64,000 nucleotides of DNA. It comes from Paulownia fortunei (lineage: Eukaryota > Streptophyta > Magnoliopsida > Lamiales > Paulowniaceae). The notes under the pieces are model-generated. The model saw nothing but the letters and a program-made list of their open reading frames with translations. It ran no database searches and was not told where the DNA came from. A program made the position numbers and the translations under genes. The DNA is taken from positions 1-64,000 of the forward strand of contig JAGSPU010000374.1 in NCBI GenBank assembly GCA_019321725.1. The letters are read 5' to 3'. Of this stretch, positions 53,601-62,640 are shown in pieces (the first letter of the stretch is position 1; each line of letters begins with the position of its first letter).

Positions 53601-53757
53601 TAGTTTTTACTCCGAAAGTTTTAACAAAAAAAACACCAGGCCACCCTCGTGCTTCGCTACTCTTTGTTGTTTTGGTATTTTCGAATTCAAAATCTGAAAA
53701 ACCACAATTTCTGCAACTCAATTTTTTACCTCCACCCTCCCACTAACATTTCTGATA
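50640..53757 (+). repeat. Three-unit duplication next to the array edge
   Basis: Rare markers recur: TTCACGCCACCAGCTCGC at 50,676 and 52,335 (1,659 bp apart), ATACAATACAAAAA with CCCTACTATTGGC at about 51,388 and 53,178 (1,790 bp apart), and TGTTGTTTTGGTATTTTC followed by AAAATCTGAAAAACC near 51,868 and 53,667. The smaller first offset is explained by a 131-bp deletion at 50,810/50,811. The second copy runs to the last base of the array. Confidence 0.8.
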
Positions 53758-55207
53758 TCACCCCCTCACTATTCTGTCTTGTGTTCTATATTTCAAGATA
53801 TAGAATCTAAAGAATCAAAGTGCCTGCAACTAAAATTTTCACCCTATCCTCTCGGTAACATCTCTTAAGTGTTGTATATTATAAAATATATAGAATCCAG
53901 AAATCCTAGTTTTTGCAACAAAAAGTTTCACATTAATGTTTTGTATTTCAGGATGTAGAATCTAAAGCACCCTAGCTTTTACAAATGAAATTTTCACCCC
54001 CACCCATCGCTAATATATCTCCTGTGCTCAGTATTTTATGAATAAGAAACCAAAAACCCAGTTTCAATGAAAGTCTTCACACTACGAAGACCATGCCACA
54101 CCCACCCCTCACTATTCTCTCTTGTGTTCTATATTTCAAGATATAAAATCTAAAAAACTCTAGTTTTTGCAAATAAAACTTTCACCCCATTTTCTTGGTA
54201 ACATCTCTCATGTGTTGTGTATTATAAAATATATAGAATCTAGAAATCCTAGTTTTTACAACAAAAAGTTTCACATTAATGTTCTGTATTTCAGGATATA
54301 GAATCCAAAACACCCTAGCTTTTGCAAATTAAATTTTCTCCCCTACCCCCTCACTAATATCTCTCTTGTGCTTTGATAACAAATCAAAAAATCCTAATTT
54401 TTGCAACTAAAGTTTTCACACTACAAACACCATGTCAACCCAGTCCTGCGCTACTTTCTGTTGTATTCTGTATTTCAAGATATTGAGTCCAAAAAATCCT
54501 AATTTTTTCAACTAAAATTTTCACCCTACCCTCTGACTAACATCTCTCATGTGTTGTATACTATAAGATATAGAATGCAGAAAACCCTAAGTTTTGGAAC
54601 AAAAAGTTTCACATTAATGTTCTGTATTTCAGGATAAAGAATTCAAAAAATCCTACTTTTTGTAAATGAAATTTTCACCCACATGCACTTGCTAATATCT
54701 CTCATATACTATGTATTTTTTTAATAAGAAACCAAAAAACCCCAGTTATTATAACTAAAGTTTTCACACTATGAAAACCATGCCACCCTTGCCCCTCGCT
54801 ATTCTGTCTTGTGTTCTATATTTCAAGATGTAGAATCTAAAGAATTAATATTTTTGCAACTAAAATTTTCACCCTATCCTCTTGGTAACATCTTTCAAGT
54901 GTTGTGTATTATAAAATATATAGAATCCAGAAATCCTAGTTTTTGCAATAAAAAGTTTCACATTAATGTTATGTATTTCAGGAAGTAGAATCCAAAAAAT
55001 CCTAATTTTTATAAATAAAAATTTCATCCCCACCTCCTCGCTACTATCTCTCTTGTGCTCTATATTTCATGAATAAGAAATCAAAAAATCCTAGTTATTA
55101 CAACTAAAGTTTTCACACTACAAACACCATGCCACCCCCGTCCCTTGCTACTCTCTCTTGTATTCTGAATTTCAAGATATTGAATTCAAATAAAATTTTC
55201 ACTCCAC
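53758..55207 (+). repeat. Second satellite family, 4-mer units of ~343 bp (left flank of the retroelement)
   Basis: TGTTGTATATT/TGTTGTGTATT-type starts lie at 53,870, 54,213, 54,552 and 54,900, that is 343, 339 and 348 bp apart. Each unit holds four parts: TGTTGTGTATTATAAAATA (about 65 bp, ending TTTCACATTAATG), TGTATTTCAGGAT (about 90 bp), TGTGCTC..TATTTTATGAATAAG (about 105 bp), and TGTGTTCTATATTTCAAGAT (about 90 bp). The parts share the main array's layout (TTT, GATATAGAATC, AAAATCCTAGTTTTTGC, AAATTTTCACC, CTCGCTA.TCTCT). They are too diverged to belong to the 597-bp family. The last part is cut by the LTR at 55,208. Confidence 0.88.
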
Positions 55208-56812
55208 TGCTACAACTTTAAGATTGTAAACCCAAGTACAGGTTGTATTAAGTAATAAATTTCTCGTGAGTCTGAGGTTGATCCATAAGGAAGTTATTTG
55301 AAGAATTCAAGTTTATATTTCTAAAAAGATGGAGTTTATGTGAATCAAAATATATGAACAATTAATGTATGATGTAACTAAATAAAAATCGAAGTAATAA
55401 AAGTAATGAGGATTAGGGATCCACTCTTAAGTTTTGGATGGAGAAATGGTTATTTATTCATTTATTCATTTTACCTCTGTTAATTGCCACAATTGGAATC
55501 CATACATAATGAAGGTTCCAATAGAAAGATATTATCAAATAACTCATGCAATATGGTAATCATGATATTGTCTTACTATTGCAAATTATCTCTTAACGCT
55601 AACACTTATTTATGAGATCAAACATTTATGTACACCTTCGTCAACAACAAATCAAGGTTTCACATTAGCAGTCGGGTGGGATAAAACTGTACAATAAGCT
55701 AAATGAACCCAAGTATTTGTTGTGTCATTGGTGATACATAAATCAACAATCATAACAAAACAACTAGGGTTTAGATCAAAAATAAAAATAATAATACAAC
55801 ATACTTAAATATTATCTACCCTTATAACCATTCATCTTCCTCCATCAAGAGGTTCACCCTTTTTCCTCAATAAAATAAAAGTTAGAAAGATATAATAAAA
55901 GTAGCAAAGACTAAAACTATAAGAGAAACTAGAGAATGCATTTCTATTACTACTAAAAAACTTACAATACTAGAAAACATACAAACTAGAAAACTTAGCC
56001 TAAAGAAACCCTCTACCCCCTCTCTTACAAGCTTAATACATAGTTGGAGTAAGCTAGAGGCCAAACAAATAATGAAAGGGTTAATCAAGTGGTATGCTAG
56101 TTGCTAAGAGTTGGTAAGTTGTTACACCAAGTTCTCACCCACTGAATTGAATTGTATTATTCGGTCAGATACAACTAGATTTTGAAGATTTATAAAGAAT
56201 TAAAACTGTATATCTTTCGATGTTGATATATTTTCATATATTTTTTGTCAAATTTGGCAGTCGGATGAATGAAATATGGCCAAAATTACCGTGTTATGTC
56301 CAAGAGTCGTCCTTTAACAGCAACAACAAATTGCAGCCTATGTTTTTACCATTTTGACACATTTTCTCACCATATTGTTTTTAGAAAAATTGTTTATTTA
56401 CCTCTTGTGTATAAAATATCCGAATTTCATCCCAAAATAAATTTGGGCTCAAGAGATATTACCCAATTGGTAAAATAAGTTAATATTGGGCTGAACTCTG
56501 ATCCGAATTTTGGTGATCCATTTTGTGCAACTAATTGGATGAATTTTCTTCTATAATCAAGATTGAATTATATTGAGCTTCCAAGAAAAAAGTTGTACCC
56601 TATCTCTTGACTTTCAAATAAAACAAGCTTCAGGTTCATAGGACTTTTGATCATGAAGTTATGCTCAAATTACAAAAACTGCATAAGTCTAGAAATGTGC
56701 TTCTATTTATTCTCTAATACAAAACATTAATAAAATAATAATATTAACAAGAATAAAGCAAGAAAAGTACAAAGTATTTGATACAAAAATATATCAAAAT
56801 ATGTACTTATCA
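55208..56812 (-). repeat. 3' LTR of the Athila-like element (~1.6 kb)
   Basis: Read on the minus strand, the proposed LTR starts TGATAAGTACATATTTTG right after a purine-rich tract and ends GTTGTAGCA at the satellite junction, giving the canonical TG...CA ends. Satellite sequence directly abuts 55,208. A possible TATA-type word (AATAAATAG on the minus strand) lies near 56,710. No second LTR exists in the window to align with it, so the outer ends rest on the TG/CA rule, the polypurine tract and the satellite junction. Two short open frames inside (55,882-56,088 minus and 56,269-56,478 plus) have no recognisable product. Confidence 0.72.
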
Positions 56813-56830
56813 AATTCTCCCACACTTAAC
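56813..56830 (-). promoter_or_regulatory. Polypurine tract (plus-strand primer site) next to the 3' LTR
   Basis: On the minus strand, AAGTGTGGGAGAATT directly precedes the LTR start TGATAAG. A purine-rich tract at this spot primes second-strand DNA synthesis in LTR retrotransposons. Position and composition both fit. Confidence 0.7.
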
Positions 56831-57927
56831 CCTTGCTTGTCCTTGAGCAAGTCTAAAATAAACATAAACTAATCCACTTTCGTAAAAATCACAATTACAT
56901 TTACCATATGCAAAAAGCGTTTCAACCCCTAAGCGGCCTATAGAGGATGAGTTACAGTTTTGTGAAGGTTTCCAGTAGTGATACCCACAAACACCTATAA
57001 TAATAACTATCTTCCAACTTTAATTCTCATGAAGCAACAAAGTAATATGGAAATAAAATCAAACACATGTTGAGTTTAACTCTTAGTCATACAAAAATCA
57101 ATACATTTCTACAATAAATATACTCAAGTGTGTGTGTAGATAGTTAATGTCAATAGTGACGAAACTATGCATGCTTCAAATAAGTAAATTCTCATAAAAC
57201 CTTACAAAAACTATCACCCAATCTCTAACATAAAAGTTAAACAACATAAGCTTTTTCTTTAGTGCAAATCTCCACTATACTGAACACACCACATGAAATC
57301 AAAAGGTCTTCAATAGAGTTTGTAATGGGGCCAAAGGATAGTGATGTAGCTAACAAATAAAAGGATAAGATGTAACAAAGGTTCTAAAAACTTCATGGAA
57401 TTAGAGACATAGAGTTTCTCGATGAAAATTTCTCAAACTCCACAAATTTCAACACTGGGGTTTATTGTTATTGAATTGGACCCTTCTTATTCATCTTGCA
57501 ACATCTCATTTTTAGTTGCAACTCGTAGCACTTTACAATTTTTTTTCTCTCTTTTTTATTATTGTTTTTCTTTTGTTTTTCTTTTTTTAAAGAGAAACTC
57601 CCCCACACTTATCTTCTATTTCAACCTGAATTTCTTTTGTAAGTTCACACAATCAATTGAATATCTCTTAAACTCCAATAATTTTTAGAATAGGGGTTGG
57701 ATAATAGTGTATTTAGACTAGGTAAAAAGATATAGTTACAAAAAAAAAAATTATTTATTAAAAGGCTCAAAGTAGTTTACTAGGGGAATGTTCTCTTGAA
57801 ACATCATATGGGGAAAAGCTGATTTGGTAATGGTGCTAAAAAACCTAATGCCTTAATAATTTTTCTAGTGGTGCACTATCAGTTATTCGCCTCGACAGAC
57901 CAAAAGTAAATGTTCAATACTCAATCC
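56831..57927 (-). other. 3' non-coding internal region of the retroelement
   Basis: No coding sequence is recognised. The start (plus strand CTTAACCCTTGCTTGTCCTT) and the second CTCCCCCACACTTATC-like tract near 57,598 resemble the long 3' untranslated stretches of Athila-type elements. A T-rich, CT-rich run lies at about 57,540-57,590 and an A-run at about 57,740. The 88-codon plus-strand open frame at 57,422-57,688 runs through the low-complexity tract and is probably chance. Confidence 0.5.
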
Positions 57928-58447
57928 CTACATGTTGAAGATCCAAGTAATGATTTGAGCAAGGGCATAAGAACTATCCACCAAGGTTATTGGCTTTTTT
58001 ATGGCATGATCTACAAAAGATAGCAAACTATTATAAAAACCATTAACATTAAGAATACCAATAGGTTTTTGATGAATGTTGAGTTGTGCCCAAGAGAAAA
58101 CTTGAAATAATTTCTCTAGTGTACCAAAACTGGCTGGTAGAATGATGAATGCATCTGCATTGTTTAACATGTTAGGCATTATGTCCTGAATTTGTGACCT
58201 GTGATATTCTGTACTGTTAAAGATTTTTGGATAACTCCCAAACCTTTGACACCTCCTACATGGGCAGAAATAGCAACACTCCCATTAACCCCAAACTCCC
58301 TCCCCCATAATATACTAAATGAATTTTTCTCTCTACTAAAGTTCTACCAAGGTTATTAGCTGCCCCTATAAACTCACCATTTTTTCCAAGATTGGATCCA
58401 CAACAAACACAAATGCAATTGAATTTGCGAGTTGAAGAAACTTTCAT
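57928..58447 (-). pseudogene. LOG-like cytokinin riboside 5'-monophosphate phosphoribohydrolase relic, intronless and broken
   Basis: LOG enzymes release active cytokinin bases from their nucleotides in plant cells. Two open frames show clear family signatures. The N-terminal part (58,256-58,447) has ICVCCGS, LVER, and [11 protein letters not shown], where LOG normally has YGGGS..GLMG with a single Y. After a frameshift near GLMG, a second frame reads GGVKGLGVI and ITG. The C-terminal part (57,928-58,179) has [26 protein letters not shown] and SLLSFVDHA. The signature PGGxGTxxE reads PASFGTLEK, so both glycines and the catalytic glutamate position are lost. About 11-12 codons are missing between the ITG block and the NADAF block, and the end is short (family length about 200-220 residues). 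There are no introns although plant LOG genes normally have several, which suggests a cDNA-derived copy. It lies inside the retroelement in the same orientation. A functional product is very unlikely. Confidence 0.85.
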
Positions 58448-58590
58448 TTTTTTATTTTTTATTTTTAAATAAGTTGTGCAAAATAGAGTGAGTACAGTGA
58501 TATTTATTGAACAGAGAATGCATTTATTGCATATCTTTTTCTTTTGTCAAAAAGGTTGAAAATAAGAACACATACAAAATTTAAAAATTA
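58448..58590. other. Spacer between the LOG relic and the unidentified pseudogene
   Basis: This is AT-rich sequence with no recognisable gene, repeat or satellite monomer. Confidence 0.4.
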
Positions 58591-59270
58591 CCTACTTACA
58601 CGTGAATGTACTTGTAGTTGTGATTGTGGCTCACATCTTTCTCTAGTTTTACGTCCAGTAACTGATTAAACACCCTCTATGGGTCGAGGATATCCTTCCC
58701 ATCAATTTTCTTATAAATTGGCAAATAGGGTCTTTTAACATCAGACTCCAAGATTATAAAGCTCATATTCATTTCGAAAACGATCCCATAAATCAAGAAT
58801 TACATGTTGTACCAATCCACATAAATGCGTCTCCAGAGTTAATATAATGTGATCTACAGACTCCTTACTCAATTCATCCATAATGAATTTAAGTTTATCT
58901 TCTCGATTTTTAGAGACCATTTCTAAAGAACGACACTTTTTGTTGCAAGTCCATCTAGTACAATTGTGACAAACTTTTATTTTTTTCGCCCTTCATTTTT
59001 TTTAATATGTACTTTTACCAAAATAGGCATGTATCTAATAAGCAAATTTGAAAACTCACCTGCTCTTAGCTTTACTTTAATTTTCCATCGTATGTCCTCC
59101 AGGATGCCCTTATGCATAAGCATCCTTAATCTTTCAATCCTGATTTTATAAATTTTCAAAATTACATTTTTAGAAAGAAAAGAAAATCGCTTCTTGAGAG
59201 TTAGAAAAATGTCACCAATTTTGAAAAGAACAAGAAAAGAGAATGAGAAAAGCAAAGAAAATTTGTACAA
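58590..59270 (-). pseudogene. Unidentified gene relic in several frames, with a Cys-rich segment
   Basis: Reading on the minus strand, an ATG-initiated frame of 97 codons (59,270-58,977) starts with a hydrophobic stretch (MYKFSLLFSFSFLVLFK) and becomes basic (LRMLMHKGILEDIRWKIKVK). In another frame 58,977-58,741 stays open for 78 codons. It begins with a CxxCxxxxCxxxC pattern (CHNCTRWTCNKKC), followed by a charged, probably helical stretch (NREDKLKFIMDELSKES). A third frame from about 58,740 continues open with RPYLPIYKKIDGKDILDP before a stop. The way one frame takes over where another stops suggests a single gene broken by frameshifts. I do not recognise the family. It could be an env-like or accessory ORF of the element, or a captured host gene. 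Confidence 0.4.
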
Positions 59271-59481
59271 AAATTTTAGTTATTTGGAAAACTGACAAGT
59301 CCGACTTTTATAGCCACGGGTACCATTATCCACCACTTAACTGGGAAAAAAAAATAAAATAAAATAAAAGATAGAGAAAAAACTTTCAAAACAAACACAG
59401 CCAGAGAAAATGAGTATATACAACACTAATCATAACAAGGATTAGAAAGAAAAAGAATTTTCACTTGTGAAAATTGATTTT
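59271..59481 (-). other. Internal spacer between integrase end and the unidentified ORF
   Basis: No coding signal is seen. It contains a short AAAAT repeat at about 59,346-59,370 and the TATA-like word noted separately. Confidence 0.45.
59306..59312 (-). promoter_or_regulatory. Possible TATA box upstream of the unidentified ORF
   Basis: TATAAAA on the minus strand lies 35 bases upstream of the ATG at 59,270, in a less AT-rich setting (GTGGCTATAAAAGTCGGAC). Spacing to the ATG leaves only a very short leader. It could be a retained host promoter, an internal promoter of the element, or chance. Confidence 0.25.
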
Positions 59482-60590
59482 CTAGAAATGGTTTAATTCT
59501 TTGTCTGTTTACTTTGAATTATTACCATTTTTAGGATTCTCAATGTCAATCGCCCCATAAGGATATATTTTTTTTACAACAAAAGGACCACTCTACCTTG
59601 ATCTCAATTTTCCAAGTAACAAATGCAATCAAGAATTATAAAGCAAAACCTTTTGACCAACCTCAAATATTTTTCTTGAAATTTTATTATCATGAAAATC
59701 TTTGATTCTTGCTTTATAAATTTCTCAGTTCTCATATGCATCATTTCTCAGTTCTTGAAGTTCATTGATTTGCAATTTGCATAATTTTGAAGCTTCATCA
59801 AGGTTGAAGTTAAATATTTTGATTGGACAATAAGCTTTATGTTCAAGTTCAACAGGTAAATGACAAGGTTTTTCATAAACTATCCTGTAAGGAAACATGC
59901 CTAATGATATTTTGAAAGCAGATCTATATGCCCAAAGTGTATCGGTAAGTCTAAGAGACCAATCTTTATAGTTTGGATTAACTATTTTCTCCAAAATTTG
60001 TTTTATCTCCCCATTTGCAAGTTCAACTTATCCATTTGTCTTAGGGTGATAAGGGGTTGCAACTTTATGTCTGATTCCATATTTACTCATTAAAGTTCCG
60101 AAAACTTTGTTACAAAAATTTTTCCCCCATCATTGATAATAGATCTAGGAATTCCAAATCAACTTAAAATATTTTCTTTTAAAATTTTTATCACTATTTT
60201 GTGATCATTGTTTCGACAAGAAATTGCCTTGATCCATTTTGAAACATAATCTATGACAACCAATATATAAAGAAAACTAAATGATAATGGAAATGACCCA
60301 TAAAATCAATACCCCAACAGTCAAAGATTTCAATCACTAGGATAGGGTGTAGGGGCATCATATTTCTCTTTTAAAGGGACCCTAACTTTTGATAATTTTT
60401 ACAACTTTTGCAGAAAGTGTAAGTGTCTTTAAAAAGAGTTGGCTAATAAAATCCACATTGTAAGATTTTTGCAATAGTTTTCTTTACAAAAAAATAACCA
60501 CCACATGTTTTTGAATGATAAAATTTGACAATATTACCTATCTCATTGTCAGGCACACATCTTCAAAAGATTTGATCCGGGCAACATTTG
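59482..60590 (-). pseudogene. Integrase domain of the Athila-like pol, broken
   Basis: On the minus strand the domain runs from a damaged zinc-binding region (CVPDN, YHSKTCGGYF, GFY-stop-PTLFKD, CKSC) through the catalytic core to the C-terminal region. Catalytic positions can still be placed: the first Asp in WGIDFMG (near 60,306-60,319), the second in NDGG (near 60,124-60,137), and Glu in the VELAN block (near 60,021-60,037), where a stop codon replaces the residue after TNG. The last open frame (59,725-59,994) contains KDWSLRLTDTLWAYRSAFK and CHLPVELEHKAY. The GPFVV..YPYGA wording near 59,540-59,590 matches the C-terminal GPY/F module. Several stops and at least one frameshift (around 60,120) rule out function. 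The integrase would insert the cDNA copy into host DNA. Confidence 0.88.
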
Positions 60591-60739
60591 AATAGGTATG
60601 GATATTCCCAATAAAATGTTTTAACCTTAGTCAAAAACTAATTTTCGTTTTGAGAGTTCTTATGTTATGACATCTTTCCTGTCATAAGAAAATTAACAAT
60701 ATCAGCAAACCAAGGTAAAATATAAACATTAAATAGTTG

Positions 60740-61439
60740 TTCATTAGGAAAATGAGTCATCACAAACAAGTCTTGACAAATGATGAGCCACTATATTCTT
60801 TACTCTTTTTTTATATCGAATAGTAACATTAAATTCCTAGAGTAAAAGAATTCACATAATTAGTCTTAGTTTAGCATCTTTTTTTGACAAAAGATATTTC
60901 AAAACTGCATGATCACTGAAAACAACAACTGGTGAGCCAACAAGATAAAATCAAAATTTGTACAATGCAAAAACTACAGTAAGTAATTCTTTTTCAGTTG
61001 TTGTATAAATCAATTGAGCACCATTTAAAGTTTTACATGCATAGTAAATAACATATAATTTCTTATCTTTTCTTTGTCCCAAGACAGCTCCAACAACATA
61101 ATCAATAGTATCATAGATTATTTCAAAAGGTAAAGTCCAATCTGGAGGCTGCATGATTGGAGCAGATGTACGCATGCTTTTAAGCTTAACAAAAGCATTT
61201 TTACAATTTTCATTCCATTCAAAAATAGTGTCTTTTGTTAGAATATTACACAAAAGTTTAATTATTATACTAAAATCATTGATAAATCTTCCATAAAAAC
61301 TAGCATGTCCTAAAAATGATCTAACCTCCTTCATAGTCTTTGGTATTGGTAAATTGGTAATTAACACAAATTTAGATTTGTCAACTTCAATACCTTCTGA
61401 TGAAATAATGTGTCCAAGAACAATACCAGTTGTTACCAT
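60740..61439 (-). pseudogene. RT connection and RNase H domain of pol, broken
   Basis: The open part (60,951-61,439) shows GIVLGHIIS, VRSFLGHASFYGRFI, the LPFEIIYDTIDYVVGAVLGQ start of RNase H and KELLTVVFAL. The first catalytic Asp of RNase H is seen in the IYDT block. Just upstream, a TAG replaces the Trp codon normally found before EKCHFMV. Downstream, the frame stops after ALYKF. The SDHAVLKYL motif follows in the same frame beyond that stop, with further stops after it. RNase H would remove the RNA strand during reverse transcription. Confidence 0.9.
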
Positions 61440-61501
61440 GAAATGACATTTCTCCTAATTGAGCACAAGATTCTTTTCTTCATACCTGATCAAAACTATT
61501 T

Positions 61502-62059
61502 CTAAATTAGATAAGCAATCATCAAATGAATTACCAAAAATAGAAAAATCATCCATGAGGACTTCAAGAAAATGTTAAACCATGTCACTAAAAATACTAA
61601 GCATGCTCGTTGGAATGTAGCTGGTGCATCACATAATCCAAAAGGCATTCTTCGATATGCAAAAGTGCCAAAATGACATGTAAAAGCTGTTTTCTCTTGA
61701 TCTTCAAGTGAAATTGCAATTTGATTATACCCAAAATATCCATCTAAAAAGCAATAAATTTCATGTCCCGCAACTCTTTCTAAAGTTTGATTCATGAAAG
61801 GTAAGGGAAAATGATATTTTCTACTAACTGAGTTGAGTTTTCTATAGTCAATGCACATTCGCCAACCAGTAACAGTCCTAGTTAGAATTAATTCATCATT
61901 CTCATTCTTGACTACAATAACTCTAGATTTCTTAGGTACAACTTGAGTAGGACTTACCCATTTGCTATCAGAAATAGGATAAATGATTCTATTATCTAAG
62001 AGTTTAATGACTTCATTTCTCATTACTTCTTTCATATTAGGATTTAGTTTTCGTTGCAT
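61502..62059 (-). pseudogene. Reverse transcriptase domain of pol, broken
   Basis: The 185-codon frame contains LNPNMKEVMRNEVIKLLDNR, WVSPTQVVPKK, GWRMCIDYRKLN, FLDGYFGYNQI and RRMPFGLCDAPATFQR, in the order expected for fingers and palm of a Ty3/gypsy RT. The first catalytic Asp is in FLDGY. The block holding the other two catalytic Asp residues (LMDDF) lies in a different frame near 61,550: a one-base frameshift after FQR and an in-frame TAA separate it from the rest. ATG at 62,057-62,059 is internal to the polyprotein and not a true start. Confidence 0.93.
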
Positions 62060-62377
62060 TTCTTTAGAAAGTTTAGCATTTTTCTCTAGATAGATGTTAT
62101 GTGTACAAATGAAAGGATTAATACCTTTAATGTCAGCAATCGTCCATCATAAAGCATTCTTATGCATTTTTAGAGTTTCGATCAACTTATCTTCTTGAGA
62201 TGCATCGAGTTTGGAAGAAATTATTATTGGAAAAGTCTCATTCTCACCCAAGAAAGAGTATTTCAAATCAACTGGCAAATGTTTCAAATCAATCACGGGA
62301 GCTTTAATACTTGATGGGAAAGATTTTACTGTTGATGATGAAAGTTCTTCGAACCTTGGCTTCCAAAAATATTTTTC
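62060..62377 (-). pseudogene. Protease-RT linker region of pol, interrupted
   Basis: Minus-strand frames between protease and RT show polyprotein-like wording (VIDLKHLPVDLKYSFLGE, IIISSKLDASQEDKLIETLK and MHKNAL), followed by a stop, then ADIKGINPFICTHNIYLEK leading into the RT frame. The plus-strand 81-codon open frame at 62,211-62,456 overlaps this and is a shadow. Confidence 0.7.
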
Positions 62378-62640
62378 TTATACCTGCAAAAATTCAGAGA
62401 TAGGAATTTGTGTATGTGTTTGTGTAATAGGCTCTGTGTCCAAAACAATGAAATAAACTAGAAAGTAAAATTTATCAATTTTTACCAACATATCTTCTAC
62501 TATTTCCTTCGAAACTTTAATCGAACGACCAGCTAGTTGGAGTACAACAGAAGTTATTTTAAGTTCTTCCAAAACCTAACTATTCATAAACTCAGAAAGG
62601 TAGAAGATTTACACTAGCACCAAGATCAAGCAAATCACGC
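62378..62640 (-). pseudogene. Aspartic protease domain of pol, truncated at the satellite junction
   Basis: The active-site wording DLGAS (62,613-62,627), followed by VNLLP, is the Athila form of the retroviral-type D(T/S)GA motif. Two stops and a frameshift follow, and then the open frame 62,378-62,572 with LQLAGRSIKVSKEIVEDMLV and YFIVLDTEPI. The sequence upstream of the active site ends at 62,640, where satellite starts. The protease would mature the polyprotein. Confidence 0.85.

Larger units (their letters stand above)
1..53757 (+). repeat. Main satellite array: ~597-bp six-part higher-order repeat, about 91 units
   Basis: The motif AACATCTCTGATGTG (with variants) recurs at 1, 605, 1189, 1784, 2381, 2977, 3579 and onward to 53,146 and 53,745. 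Spacing is nearly always 584-603 bp. Every unit is in the same orientation, and no foreign sequence interrupts the array. Each unit breaks down into six related sub-monomers, annotated separately for one unit at 10,174-10,775. The left end is cut by the window, so the true size is unknown. The right end falls inside a unit at about 53,757. Short open frames occur on both strands but come from the repeat itself. Whether this satellite is centromeric, subtelomeric or interstitial cannot be told from sequence alone. Confidence 0.97.

Noticed and set aside
1..53757. CRISPR-like array
   Set aside because: There are no short identical repeats separated by unique spacers and no cas genes. The repeat is contiguous, and the retroelement is plant-type.
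1..53757. Interstitial telomere repeat
   Set aside because: AAACCCTA words occur singly about 100 bp or more apart, never as tandem (CCCTAAA)n. They are telobox-like motifs, not telomeric DNA.
1..53757. CENP-B-box-like motif as evidence of a centromere
   Set aside because: No stretch resembling the mammalian 17-bp CENP-B box was found by eye, and plants do not rely on it. Centromere identity cannot be claimed from sequence.
55882..56088. Hydrophobic 68-codon minus-strand ORF in the LTR
   Set aside because: It is AT-rich, has no homology that I recognise, and lies in an LTR. Probably chance.
57422..57688. 88-codon plus-strand ORF
   Set aside because: It runs through a T-rich low-complexity tract in the element's 3' non-coding region, antisense to the element, and has no recognisable domain.
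58966..59151. 61-codon plus-strand ORF
   Set aside because: It is antisense to the better-supported minus-strand frame 58,977-59,270 and has no features of its own.
62211..62456. 81-codon plus-strand ORF
   Set aside because: It is antisense to polyprotein sequence between protease and RT, a shadow frame.
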